DNA from: Bradyrhizobium sp. Ce-3
Lineage (GTDB): Bacteria > Pseudomonadota > Alphaproteobacteria > Rhizobiales > Xanthobacteraceae
Length of the DNA stretch: 64,000 nt
Direction: 5' to 3'
NCBI RefSeq assembly: GCF_022835695.1
Contig: NZ_BQUV01000001.1
Span: forward strand, 496,001-560,000
Shown: piece after piece, positions 53,588-62,366 of the stretch
Position numbering within the stretch: the first letter of the stretch is position 1
Layout: every line of letters starts with the position of its first letter
The notes under the pieces: model-generated
Database searches by the model: none
Seen by the model: the letters and a program-made list of their open reading frames with translations, nothing else
What the model was told of the DNA's origin: nothing
Translations under genes and position numbers: made by a program

Positions 53588-55327
53588 TCAGTGTGGAGCA
53601 GTCGCCTGATCCGCAACCGTTTGGCCGGTGTCCGGCCGGCCGGTTGCTCGCCCGACCGACGGTCGATCGGCCGGCGGCGCGGTTGAGGCTGGCGGATTGA
53701 CTTGGCTCGAATTGACCTGGCTTGAATTGACTTGGTTCGAATTGACTTGGCTTGAATTAACCTGGCTTGAATTAACCTGGCTTGAACTGACCTGGCTCGC
53801 CTGCGGCTTCGTATCGCCGTCGTTCACGATGATGTTCACCAGATCGCCTGGCTGCAGCACGGTCATCCCGATCGAGTCGATACCGACCGGGCCGGCCGGG
53901 GTTTGTCGCACCACCTGATAAGTGATGCGGCTGGCCTCCTTGGTGAACTGGGCGCGGGTCGCCGGCAATGTGCTCAGCACCCCCTCACTCATATTGTAAT
54001 CGCGCTCATTGTCCAAAAGCTGGCGTTCGATGGCCTCGATCTCGAGCTCCAGATCGTTCCTGACATCGGCCTGGATGCGAAATCCTTCGGCCTCCAGCGT
54101 GGCAAGGCGCTGCTTGGCCGTCGCATACTGATTGAGCGCGTCGCGCCGGCGCTGCTCGGCATCGGTCAATTCGCTCTGCACCTGATTGAGCACGGTTGCG
54201 CTGATGACATTGCGGTCCGCGAGCGCCCGCATGCTGTTGACACGCTCCTGGCGCAGCTTGACGAGGTCATCGAGCGATTCCATGCGGCCATACACGACGA
54301 CATCCTGCTTGGCGGTTTCCAGCGCAGTCTGAAGCGCGCGCTCGCGGTTCGCGCGGGCGGTGGCGATGGTCTTGCGCCGATCGCCTTGTTCGCGGACGAG
54401 GTTGGCGGCCTCCGTCGCACCCACCAACTCGATCAGCCGAAGCGGAATCTTGGGCTCAGCGCCGTCGCGCTCGGCCTTCAGCACCGCCGCGCGCGCGAGC
54501 AGCTTCAGCATCGCATCGGCCGACGCACTGCGCTTGAGGATTTCCCGCACCGCTTCGATCTTCTGCCACGGCTCCGATGAACCGCGGTCGAGGCCGCCCG
54601 CCAGCGCCATCGCGTGCATCACGGTCATGCCGGATACGTATTTGTACGAGCCGGGAGTTTTGACCGGCCCCAGCACATAGATCGGTGCGTGCTCGACCGA
54701 CAGAATGTTGACCACGCCCTTGCGGCCGAGTAGCTGATCGAAGCTTGCCGCCAGATCGGCGCGAACCTGCAGTGTTGACCGGTCGGCAACCCGAATGGCG
54801 CCAAGCAAGGGGACCGAGATCGTGCCGTCGTCCTGAACGGTATATGGGCCGCTCAGTTCCGGACGCTGGACGAGGCCGCGCAGGGCCGAGCTCGACGAAC
54901 GCCCCCATTTATCCTCCTCGAGTTCGACCCGCTCGTAGAAGGCAATCGTGAGTTTGTCGCCAATGCCGCACAGGTCTCCGGCCGATGCATCGCGCCCCGG
55001 TTCGGCGATCTTGGAGCGTTCAGCGATCGTGGAAGGGGGCGTGTCATTTGACACCGCCGCCGTGGTCGACGGCGCGCCCGACGAACTCGGCGCCGCTCCC
55101 GTGGCGGCTGGCGCGGCGGCCTGGGCCGGCTTGTCGGGCCGGGAACCGAGCGTCCCAAACGTCTTCTGTGTCACGGTTTGCGAGAATGTCTCGACCGCTG
55201 CCCAGTTCTTGGCCGCCGCCACGCCCATGCCCACCACGGCAAGACTGGTGACGGCAACGACGGCCTTTACTCCCGATCGAGAGCGGGGTGACGGCCGAGC
55301 GGGACCGGATTTTTGTTGGATAATCAT
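53588..55327 (-). CDS. ExoF-type polysaccharide export protein with repeat tail
   Basis: Protein of 579 residues. It has an N-terminal hydrophobic stretch (about 20-40, VKAVVAVTSLAVVGMGVAAA), a low-complexity Ala/Ser/Pro segment, and the polysaccharide-export domain (about 118-255; IGDKLTIAFYERV, YTVQDDGTISVPLLGAI, IYVLGPVKTPGSYKYVSGMT). A long helical, coiled-coil-like region follows (about 300-455), then a second beta segment (TVLQPGDLVNIIVNDGD). The C-terminus is a run of SSQVN-type pentapeptides ending in a proline-rich tail. ExoF-like proteins form the periplasmic/outer-membrane part of EPS export. No chain-length kinase is adjacent. Confidence 0.88.
   Translation of the reverse strand: MIIQQKSGPARPSPRSRSGVKAVVAVTSLAVVGMGVAAAKNWAAVETFSQTVTQKTFGTLGSRPDKPAQAAAPAATGAAPSSSGAPSTTAAVSNDTPPSTIAERSKIAEPGRDASAGDLCGIGDKLTIAFYERVELEEDKWGRSSSSALRGLVQRPELSGPYTVQDDGTISVPLLGAIRVADRSTLQVRADLAASFDQLLGRKGVVNILSVEHAPIYVLGPVKTPGSYKYVSGMTVMHAMALAGGLDRGSSEPWQKIEAVREILKRSASADAMLKLLARAAVLKAERDGAEPKIPLRLIELVGATEAANLVREQGDRRKTIATARANRERALQTALETAKQDVVVYGRMESLDDLVKLRQERVNSMRALADRNVISATVLNQVQSELTDAEQRRRDALNQYATAKQRLATLEAEGFRIQADVRNDLELEIEAIERQLLDNERDYNMSEGVLSTLPATRAQFTKEASRITYQVVRQTPAGPVGIDSIGMTVLQPGDLVNIIVNDGDTKPQASQVSSSQVNSSQVNSSQVNSNQVNSSQVNSSQVNPPASTAPPADRPSVGRATGRPDTGQTVADQATAPH
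53697..53801. repeat. seven tandem 15-bp repeats inside the export-protein gene
   Basis: Seven consecutive 15-bp units (plus-strand consensus TTGACCTGGCTTGAA) start at 53697, 53712, 53727, 53742, 53757, 53772 and 53787, the last one diverged. On the coding strand they encode S-S-Q-V-N pentapeptides. Units differ only at a few, mostly synonymous, positions. As the unit is five codons long, copy-number change would alter the tail length without a frameshift. Confidence 0.9.
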
Positions 55328-55656
55328 GGACGCGGCTTTCGCGTTCGAAAAATGGCCGCCACGTCGCCGAACGCGGCCGTGGCGCTAAAACAGCATCAAA
55401 ACAAGCAAAGACCCGGCTATCGTGACCCCGGGCAGGAGGACACACAACTATCCCATTGTGGGCACCCCTTTTGAGTGAAAGGCGGCAATGTCACATCGGG
55501 GCCTTTTATTTTAAGTCTAAAACATCCGCACCCGCCGCAAAGCGATCCTCGCGCCGCGCGTCGGCAGGCCGCCGGGATCGAATTCCGGCATCGGCCCCTC
55601 CAGATGCCGCAAATTCAGCGCATCGGAGAGCCGGTTCGGCGGATCCTGGACGAGCC
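55328..55656. other. gap between divergent export and MarR genes
   Basis: No convincing gene was seen here. The left part is the probable promoter area for the export-protein gene and contains CCCA-TTG-TGGG (55452-55462), a small inverted repeat, and an AT-rich block at 55503-55525. The right part leads into the MarR promoter described separately. Confidence 0.4.
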
Positions 55657-55695
55657 TTGAATTTACTTTTGGCACGAACTATCTTGCATCAAGAT
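55657..55695 (+). promoter_or_regulatory. promoter and operator of the MarR gene
   Basis: TTGAAT (55657-55662) and TATCTT (55680-55685) form a sigma70-like pair with a 17-base spacer. ATCTTG-CAT-CAAGAT (55681-55695), a perfect interrupted palindrome, overlaps the -10 box and the expected start of transcription. The MarR start codon lies 41 bases further on. This is the classical layout of an autorepressed MarR gene. Confidence 0.55.
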
Positions 55696-55735
55696 CGCCG
55701 CATTCAACAGGCCCGGATCCCGCAGGAGATTTGAT

Positions 55736-56242
55736 TTGGCACTCGCGAAGGAGCCCCCACCTGTTTCGCCCAGGAGCGGCGCCGATCAGGAGGCCGAGTA
55801 CAGGGCTCAGACACGGCTTTGGCTTCGCCTGCTTGCCTGCACAACCCTGATCGAGGGCGAGCTGCGGCGCCGGTTCCGCGAGGAATTCGACTTCACGATG
55901 CCGCGCTTCGACGTTCTGGCCCAGCTTGACCGCGAGCCGAGCGGACTGGTGCTGGGAGAGCTGCCGAAACGCCTGATGGTCTCGGCCGGAAACCTCACCC
56001 CGATCGTCGATCGTCTGGTCGAGGACGGTTACATCACCCGCACGCCTTCCAACCTGGATCGGCGCGTGCAGATCGTCTGCATGACCGTCGAGGGCCGCAA
56101 AGCCTTCAGGCGCATGGCCAAGAGCCATGGCTCATGGCTGGCCGAGCTGCTGGCGGGCTTCCCGGCTGACCGGCTCGATGGCTTGACCGGCGAACTCGAC
56201 GAGCTCAAGGGCGCGGTCAGGGACGCGATGCAGAAGCCGTGA
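55736..56242 (+). CDS. MarR-family transcriptional regulator
   Basis: Regulator of 168 residues with a TTG start at 55736, placed seven bases after AGGAG; no suitable ATG is near. The winged HTH (about residues 45-130) shows MPRFDVLAQLDREPSGLVLGEL, MVSAGNLTPIVDRLVEDGYI and the wing TPSNLDRRVQIVCMTVEGRKAF. MarR proteins of this type commonly respond to aromatic acids or their CoA esters. It is convergent with the acyl-CoA ligase gene, 13 bases away, and most likely controls the whole minus-strand catabolic operon to its right. Confidence 0.9.
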   Translation: MALAKEPPPVSPRSGADQEAEYRAQTRLWLRLLACTTLIEGELRRRFREEFDFTMPRFDVLAQLDREPSGLVLGELPKRLMVSAGNLTPIVDRLVEDGYITRTPSNLDRRVQIVCMTVEGRKAFRRMAKSHGSWLAELLAGFPADRLDGLTGELDELKGAVRDAMQKP

Positions 56243-56255
56243 GCTGACGGCGCAA

Positions 56256-57920
56256 CTAGCGCCGCACCTGAATGCCGGCCGCCTCGCGATCCCACGTATC
56301 GTCTGTCACGCCCGCATCGCGCAGCGCGCCCTTCATGATCTTGCCGTTCTCCGTCAACGGCATCCGGCTGACGATGCGTACATAGCGGGGGATCGCAAAA
56401 TAGGCGATCCGCCCTTCGCAATGCCTGACGATATCGACGCCCTGTAGGGAGTGGCCGCCCTCGAGCACGATCGCGGCGGCGACCTCGTCCTCGCCCAATT
56501 CGGACGGCAGCGGGTAAACGGCGCAAGCCGCAACAGCCGGATGCGACTGGATCGCCTGCTCGACCTCCCATGAGGACACATTCTCCCCGCGCCTGCGGAT
56601 CGAGTCCTTCATCCGATCGATGAAGCGATAATGACCGTCCGGATCGCGGACCACACGATCGCCGGAGTGAAGCCACAGGTTTCGCCAGGCCTCGACCGTC
56701 TTCTCGGGCATGCCGAAATAGCCGGTGGCGAACGCAAAGGGTTCGCGCGCACGAAGCACGAGCTCGCCGGCCTGCCCGTCGGGCAACTCTGAATCGTTCT
56801 CATCGACGATGCGGGCTTCAACCCCGTCGGCCAGATAGCCCATCGTCCCCGGGCGATCGGACGGGATCGACCCCGCGAACACGAAGTTGGTCTCGGTCGA
56901 TCCATAGCCGTCGACCAAGGGAACGCCGAACCGTTCGAGGAACGGCTGGTGGATCTGCCGCGGCACACCGCCGCCAAGCGCGACACGAAGCTGATGCGCG
57001 CGATCGTCGTCCGTCCGGGGCTGCGCGAGAAGCATCGATGCCATGGCGCCCAGCAGATAACCGACGGTCGCATGATGCGCCCGCGCGGCGGCCCAAAATC
57101 CCGACGCCGAGAATTTCGGCTCCAGCACGTAGCTGCAGCCGTTCAGCATCGCCTGATAGAACGCATTCAGCGCGTTGGTGTGGAACAGCGGCAGCGTCGT
57201 GAACAGCACGTCGCCTTCGCGGATGCCAAGCGCCCGCGCCGAATAGATGCCCCACCAGAACAGTTGGGCCTGCGGGCAGCAGACGCCTTTGGCAGGACCC
57301 GTGGTGCCTGACGTGTAGAGGATGGCAACGGCATCGCCGGGTCGCACCGCGCCTGGGGAAGCGAGATTTCCGAGCACCGGCAATGGCAGCGAGGACATCC
57401 TCGTCTCGGTGCCGGCGCCGATCGTCCATGTCTGCGACGGAAGTTCGACATCGGCGTCCACGGTCTCGATTGCGGCGAGAAGCGGAGCTTCGACGACGAG
57501 CAGCGCGGGGCGCGCGTTGCGAAAGATATGCGAGAGCTGGAGGCCGCGCAGCGCGGTGTTGATCGGCACCGCGATCGCACCGAGCCAGGCGCAGCCCAGA
57601 TAGACCTGAAGGAATTCTGCCCGGTTCGAGCACATCAGCGCGACCCGATCGCCGGACTTGATGCCGGCGTCGATCAGCGTTTGGGCGGACGCAGCCGCGA
57701 TCGCGGCGGTCTGCCGGTAGGTCCAGCGCGTCTCCCCGGCGACCAGCAGGACACGATCGCCATAGCGCTCGGCCTGCCGGGTCAGGATGGTGGACAGGAT
57801 CCTGTCCGACGGCGGAAACAAATCGACTGCGCGCGCCCAGGCCGGCATCGCACTGCCCTGTTGCATCGCCTCATCCGCGTTTGCCCGCACGTCCTGCTCC
57901 ACCGCAATCGCGCCATTCAA
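56256..57920 (-). CDS. acyl-CoA synthetase (AMP-dependent ligase)
   Basis: Protein of up to 554 residues in the ANL superfamily, which activates carboxylic acids to CoA esters through an acyl-adenylate. Motifs are ILYTSGTTGPAKGV (phosphate loop), DGYGSTETNFVF, HSGDRVVRDPDGHYRFIDRMKD and the C-terminal PLTENGKIMKG with the catalytic lysine. The start is uncertain: a TTG at 57920 abuts the upstream stop but has no ribosome site, whereas the ATG at 57866 follows GGATGAGG. Last gene of the operon. It should produce the CoA ester used by the thiolase-like and SDR proteins. Confidence 0.9.
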   Translation of the reverse strand: MNGAIAVEQDVRANADEAMQQGSAMPAWARAVDLFPPSDRILSTILTRQAERYGDRVLLVAGETRWTYRQTAAIAAASAQTLIDAGIKSGDRVALMCSNRAEFLQVYLGCAWLGAIAVPINTALRGLQLSHIFRNARPALLVVEAPLLAAIETVDADVELPSQTWTIGAGTETRMSSLPLPVLGNLASPGAVRPGDAVAILYTSGTTGPAKGVCCPQAQLFWWGIYSARALGIREGDVLFTTLPLFHTNALNAFYQAMLNGCSYVLEPKFSASGFWAAARAHHATVGYLLGAMASMLLAQPRTDDDRAHQLRVALGGGVPRQIHQPFLERFGVPLVDGYGSTETNFVFAGSIPSDRPGTMGYLADGVEARIVDENDSELPDGQAGELVLRAREPFAFATGYFGMPEKTVEAWRNLWLHSGDRVVRDPDGHYRFIDRMKDSIRRRGENVSSWEVEQAIQSHPAVAACAVYPLPSELGEDEVAAAIVLEGGHSLQGVDIVRHCEGRIAYFAIPRYVRIVSRMPLTENGKIMKGALRDAGVTDDTWDREAAGIQVRR

Positions 57921-59078
57921 TCAGGGCAGCAGTCTGTACTTCCCGTCTTCGATCTGAACCAGGATACGCGCACGATCATCGACGCCGTGCCGATCTGCCG
58001 GCGTATAGGTGTAGACGCCCTGCGTCCCAGCCAGCTCCTTGGTGGTGAACAGCGCCTGGCGAAGCGCGGCGCGGAATTCCAGCGAACCCGGCTTGGCGCC
58101 GGTCGCGATCGCGCGCCTGGCCGCATCGACCAGCACCAGCCAGCCGTCGAAGGAATAGGACGAGAACGAGTCGGTCGGCGGCTCGCCGTTGGCCTTCTCG
58201 AAGGCGGCGCGGAAAGCCAGCGCGACCTTCTGGATCGGATTGCTGGCGGGAAGCTGCTCGGCCGCGGTCACCGGCCCGGTCGGACAGATGATTCCATTGG
58301 CCGCCTTGCCGGCGAGCCGCAGGAAATCAGCGCTGATCAGCCCATGGTTGCCGTACAGCGGCCCCTTGTATCCCCGCTCGGACAGAGCGATCACCGGCAG
58401 CGCGCCCGGCGTCCCCGTGCCGCCGAGCATGATGGCGTCCGGCCGCGCCGTCAGCGCGCGCAGCACCTGGGCGGTCACCGACGAATCCGATCGGGCGTAT
58501 CGCTCGTTGGCGATGACCTTGATGTCCGCCGCCTTGGCGCTCTGCGCCAGCGAATCGTACATCAGGTCGCCGAACGCATCCGAGAAGCCGATGAACGCGA
58601 CGGTCTTCAGCCCTCGCGCCTTCATGTGATCGACGATGCCCTGAACGAGCAGCGGCGTCGGTTGCGGCGTCTGCACCACCCAGGGCCCGCCATCGCCGGG
58701 CGGCACCGGCGCGATCGGCGACACCGCGATCATCGGAACTTTCATCTCGATCGCGGCGGTTGCCATCGCCAGCGTCTGTGGCGCGCCCGACGTGCCGATC
58801 AGAATGTCGACCTTCTCCTGCTCGACGAGCTTGCGCGCGTTGCGCGCCGACGCGGTGGGATCGGAGGCGTCGTCGAGCTGAATGACGCGGAGCTTCTCAC
58901 CGCCGACTTCGCCGACATAGGCCTCGCCGGCCGCGATCCCTTTCGCGTTCGGAATTCCGATCGACGACACCGGTCCGCTGAGACCGGTGACGAATCCGAC
59001 GAGGATCTCGGCCTGCCCGACCTGCGGAATGGCAACAAGCAGCGCGGCGGAAGCCAGCAAGGTCTTCATCGAGATCAT
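57921..59078 (-). CDS. periplasmic binding protein, branched-chain amino acid type
   Basis: Protein of 385 residues with a signal peptide (about 1-23, LLASAALLVAIPQVGQA) and a type 1 periplasmic fold beginning ILVGFVTGLSGPVSSIGIPN. VDILIGTSGAPQT and AFIGFSDAFGDLMYDSL are typical of the family members that bind aromatic acids and similar compounds. No ATPase or permease gene accompanies it here, so the rest of the importer must be elsewhere (the operon beginning at 63915 starts with another binding protein). Its stop is immediately followed by the ligase gene. Confidence 0.88.
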   Translation of the reverse strand: MISMKTLLASAALLVAIPQVGQAEILVGFVTGLSGPVSSIGIPNAKGIAAGEAYVGEVGGEKLRVIQLDDASDPTASARNARKLVEQEKVDILIGTSGAPQTLAMATAAIEMKVPMIAVSPIAPVPPGDGGPWVVQTPQPTPLLVQGIVDHMKARGLKTVAFIGFSDAFGDLMYDSLAQSAKAADIKVIANERYARSDSSVTAQVLRALTARPDAIMLGGTGTPGALPVIALSERGYKGPLYGNHGLISADFLRLAGKAANGIICPTGPVTAAEQLPASNPIQKVALAFRAAFEKANGEPPTDSFSSYSFDGWLVLVDAARRAIATGAKPGSLEFRAALRQALFTTKELAGTQGVYTYTPADRHGVDDRARILVQIEDGKYRLLP

Positions 59079-59132
59079 GGCACCTGTCTTTCTTGATTTG
59101 CGTTTCTTCTGCTGGCAAGCGCCATCCGCGCG

Positions 59133-59915
59133 TTAGCTCGCCCCAACCAATGCGATCACGCGTAGCGGGCTGCCGGAGCCATTCTGGATCTTCAAGGGTG
59201 ACGCAACGATGATGGCGCCGGTGGCGGGAAGCTGATCGAGGTTACAGAGACACTGAAGGCCATAACGGCCGGCGCCGTGCAGGAAGTGATGCGCCGGATA
59301 AGGTGGCTCGAAATGGCCGGCCTGCCCCGCGTCGGTGCCGATCGTCTCGGTACCGAAGCCGATGATGCCGCGCTCTTCCACCAGCCATTTCATGACCGCT
59401 GCGTTCGGGCCTGGCGTATGCGCACCGTCATCCCTGAGGTTGGCGTAGTCGCGCCAGCCCTTCTTCGACCAGTCGGTCCGCAGCAGGACCCAGTGCCGCT
59501 CGGGAATCCGGCCGTGCTTCGCTTCCCAGGCTTCGACGAGCGGAACGGTCAGCAGGAAATCCGGATCCTGCGCCGCGCCGGCCGAGCCGTCGATCACGCA
59601 CGCCGGCGCGATCATGTCCTTGGGAGGCATCGTGTCGACGGAATTGTTCGGCAGGTCCTTGCCGGTGAACCAGTGAATCGGCGCGTCGAAATGCGTGCCG
59701 GTGTGCTCGCCGAAGGTCAAATTGTTCCAGTACCAGGCCGGTCCGCGACCGTCATAGCGCGAAATCTCCTGGATCCGGACCGGGGCTGCCTGGCCGAATT
59801 CCGGCGGCAGCACGATGACCGGGAAATCCGGACTGAGCGTGAAGGTCAGATCGACCACGCGCACCGCGCCGGACGAGATCGCGCCTGCGAGCTCCAGGAG
59901 ATTCTTGCCTTGCAT
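59133..59915 (-). CDS. cyclase/kynurenine formamidase-like hydrolase
   Basis: Protein of 260 residues from the ATG at 59915 with GGGAGGA upstream; a longer in-frame start is unlikely. The metal-binding signature of the cyclase family is present as HTGTHFDAPIHW (near residue 72), after VDLTFTLSPDFP. Later features are WVLLRTDWSKKGW and FGTETIGTDAGQ. Members hydrolyse amides or cyclic esters (formylkynurenine, isatin) or act on carbocyclic acids. The reaction here is not clear, but it fits ring or amide cleavage in a catabolic operon. Confidence 0.88.
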   Translation of the reverse strand: MQGKNLLELAGAISSGAVRVVDLTFTLSPDFPVIVLPPEFGQAAPVRIQEISRYDGRGPAWYWNNLTFGEHTGTHFDAPIHWFTGKDLPNNSVDTMPPKDMIAPACVIDGSAGAAQDPDFLLTVPLVEAWEAKHGRIPERHWVLLRTDWSKKGWRDYANLRDDGAHTPGPNAAVMKWLVEERGIIGFGTETIGTDAGQAGHFEPPYPAHHFLHGAGRYGLQCLCNLDQLPATGAIIVASPLKIQNGSGSPLRVIALVGAS

Positions 59916-59949
59916 CGTCACGTCCTCCCGCTTGGTTGAAACCCTGATC

Positions 59950-61191
59950 TTATTTGTCGAGCTCGCGCTCGAGCGCTTTCGGATTGGCGGCAAGTCGCTG
60001 CCGGATTTCCTCGGCGACGTCCCCGACATACATCTCTTCGAGCCCGCCCCGGAGCCCGGACACGATCGCCTGCGCGACGGCGCGCGGCGCGACCTTGGGC
60101 GGCGGCACGGTCTGGAACCACTCGGTATCGACCGGGCCGGTGAACAGGTTCATCACCTTGACACCGCCGGGCCGCAGTTCCGCGCGAAGACAATGCGACA
60201 GCGACAGGCAGGCGGCCTGTGATGCCGAATAGGCGCCGAACGCGGGCCAGTTCGCCAGCGCGTACACCGACAGGATGTTGACCCAGGCGGCACTGCTGTT
60301 GGTGCCATCCGCCCCCCGCATCCGCATCGCAGGCCCGAACGCCTGCGCGAGGTTGATGAAGCCGAGATAGGCCTGGTCGATTTCGTCCCGCGCGGTGCTC
60401 GTGCCCCTGCGATCGAGCAGGCCGCCGGGACGCACATATTCCGTCGTGTTGACGAGGATATCGACCTTGCCGCCGATATCGGCCGCAAGGTCGGTCGCGG
60501 ACTTTTCGTCGGATGCGTCGAGCGTCACGACCTCGATCCCCTGCTGTCCGCGCAGCAGCTGCTCGCCGCCGAAGGGACGCCACGGTTCGGCAACGCCGAC
60601 GAACACCGTCTTGGCGCCCGCGGCCTTCAGCGCCGCGACGGCCTCCTGGCCGATCACGCTGCGGCCGTTGGTCACGAGCACGCGCCGGAATTTCGGATCA
60701 GCCGTCATTTCCCGCCACTGCCGGTCGTCTGCCATGTTGGGCGTCTCCCCCTCGGGTCGGGCAAAGGCCACCGCCTGACCGCTCTTGTCGAGCTGAAATG
60801 ACATCAAGACGGGCGCACCCTCGACGCAGTCGGCATGCAAATGCGCCACCATCGTCGGGCCGCAGTCCATCTTGACAAGACCAATGCGCCAGGGCGCCCG
60901 CTCGCGGAAATACACGTCGCTCGGCACCCGCGCTGTCGTCTCGGCCAGCAGCGCGCCGCGACGCGGCGCATCGACGAACGCAAGGCCGGCCGACAGGCAG
61001 GCGGGGCATGCCTCACGTGCCGGATACGCGAAGGCGCCGCATGCCTCGCAGCGCTGCAGCATGAAGCGTCCCTCGGCGGCGGCGCGCGTGAATCCGTGCG
61101 ACGTCCTGCTGCGCGCCCGCGGCGGCGACGCGGGAAGCCTTGTCCTCAGCAGCGGGTTCTTGCGCCGGGGTGGCTCAATCGGATCGATCAT
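59950..61191 (-). CDS. DUF35 (Zn-ribbon/OB-fold) fused to degenerate SDR
   Basis: Protein of 413 residues with two parts. Residues 30-155 form a DUF35 domain: a zinc ribbon with Cys48, Cys51, Cys62 and Cys65 (CEACGAFAYPAREACPAC) then an OB fold. Residues 168-400 form a short-chain dehydrogenase fold: VLVTNGRSVIGQEAV for the cofactor loop, VNILSVY with Ser308, and YSASQAA, where Tyr321 is kept but the catalytic lysine is Gln325. The cofactor loop also departs from TGxxxGIG. DUF35 proteins partner thiolase-fold enzymes; the thiolase-like gene overlaps this one by four bases. The SDR half may be structural or may have lost redox activity. Confidence 0.85.
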   Translation of the reverse strand: MIDPIEPPRRKNPLLRTRLPASPPRARSRTSHGFTRAAAEGRFMLQRCEACGAFAYPAREACPACLSAGLAFVDAPRRGALLAETTARVPSDVYFRERAPWRIGLVKMDCGPTMVAHLHADCVEGAPVLMSFQLDKSGQAVAFARPEGETPNMADDRQWREMTADPKFRRVLVTNGRSVIGQEAVAALKAAGAKTVFVGVAEPWRPFGGEQLLRGQQGIEVVTLDASDEKSATDLAADIGGKVDILVNTTEYVRPGGLLDRRGTSTARDEIDQAYLGFINLAQAFGPAMRMRGADGTNSSAAWVNILSVYALANWPAFGAYSASQAACLSLSHCLRAELRPGGVKVMNLFTGPVDTEWFQTVPPPKVAPRAVAQAIVSGLRGGLEEMYVGDVAEEIRQRLAANPKALERELDK

Positions 61192-62366
61192 CGCCCAGGC
61201 CCTGCAAAGATCACGGCGCCGGAGGCAAGACCGCGATCATAGTTGATCATTCCGAAGCCCGAGGCGAGGCCCAGCTTTGCACCCTTCACCTGCGTGGGAC
61301 CGGCTTCGCCGAGGACTTGCCGCAGTCCCTCGACCAGCCCAAGATAGGCGCCGGCGGCGCCGGCCTGCCCAACGGAGAGCTGACCGCCCGAGGTGTTGTG
61401 TGGGAAATCGCCGTCGATCGTCAGATCGTGCTGACGCACGAAGGCCGCGCCCTCGCCCTTGTTGCAGAAGCCGAGATCCTCGAACTGCATCATCGTGATG
61501 ACCGGATAATCATCATAGGTCTGCACGGTATCGAGATCGTCGGGCTTCACGCCGGCCATTGCGTAGAGCTCGCCGACATCCATCGCCCAGCCGCCGCGCA
61601 GCTGCATCGGATCGTCGGCGAAGGCGTTGTGGCGCTCGATCGTCGACAGCAATCGTGCCGCCGGCAAGCCCAGTGACGCCGCGGTGTCGTCCCGCATCAC
61701 CAGGAAGGCCTCGGCACCGGCGCACGGCATCACGCAATCGAACAGATGAATTGGATCGGAGATGGGACGCGCCGCCAGATACTGCTCGATCGTCAGCGGC
61801 GTCTTCATCAGCGCATGCGGGTTGCGCAACGCGTTGGCGCGCTGGGTGACCGCGATCCTGCCGACGTCCTCGCGCGTCACGCCATAGGTCCGCATGTAAT
61901 TGCGCGCGATCAGCGCGAAGCTCGCATTGGCACCGCCCGCACCGTAGGGATAGACCGCATCCTGGTTGAAGCGCGAGAAATTCTCGAGCGTCAGGCGGAA
62001 GGAATCGACATGGTTTGTATCGCCGGCCACGCAAGCCACGATGTCGGCATCGTGTGCCTGTACCGCGCGCGCCGCCTTCCGCAACGCCGCAATGGCGCTG
62101 GCGCCGCCGAGCGGGATGGTGTCCAGCCATCTGACGCACAGCCCGAGATGCTGCGTCAGCCCGATCCCGCTGTCGGTCCCCATGGTGAAGCTGGAGACGC
62201 ACAGACCGTCAATGTCCGAAGCCTTGATCCCGGCTCGCGCGACCAGTGCGCTCAGCGCACGGCCGATCCACCATTGCGCGCTCTCGATCGAGTAACGCGC
62301 ATAGGGGATCGTGACGGGAGCCGCCATCACGATGCCGTCATACGGTGTGCGCAGCGAATTTCTCAC
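61188..62366 (-). CDS. thiolase-fold protein (SCP2/Ltp2-like, without thiolase catalytic residues)
   Basis: Protein of 392 residues from a GTG at 62366 (TTG at 62369 also possible); the conserved LRTPYDGIVMAAPVTIPYARYS start rules out the ATG at 62327. It has the thiolase-like fold with GGASAIAALRKAA where the nucleophilic Cys should be (Gly88), and HNTSGGQLSVGQAGAAGAYLG where GHP normally carries the catalytic His (Gln here). This pattern is typical of lipid-transfer-type thiolases such as Ltp2, which act as retro-aldolases in complex with a DUF35 protein. It is coupled to the DUF35-SDR gene. The substrate is an acyl-CoA of unknown type. Confidence 0.85.
   Translation of the reverse strand: MRNSLRTPYDGIVMAAPVTIPYARYSIESAQWWIGRALSALVARAGIKASDIDGLCVSSFTMGTDSGIGLTQHLGLCVRWLDTIPLGGASAIAALRKAARAVQAHDADIVACVAGDTNHVDSFRLTLENFSRFNQDAVYPYGAGGANASFALIARNYMRTYGVTREDVGRIAVTQRANALRNPHALMKTPLTIEQYLAARPISDPIHLFDCVMPCAGAEAFLVMRDDTAASLGLPAARLLSTIERHNAFADDPMQLRGGWAMDVGELYAMAGVKPDDLDTVQTYDDYPVITMMQFEDLGFCNKGEGAAFVRQHDLTIDGDFPHNTSGGQLSVGQAGAAGAYLGLVEGLRQVLGEAGPTQVKGAKLGLASGFGMINYDRGLASGAVIFAGPGR

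Noticed and set aside
53697-53801. Considered as a CRISPR array
   Set aside because: The units are contiguous 15-bp repeats without spacers and lie in frame inside a gene.
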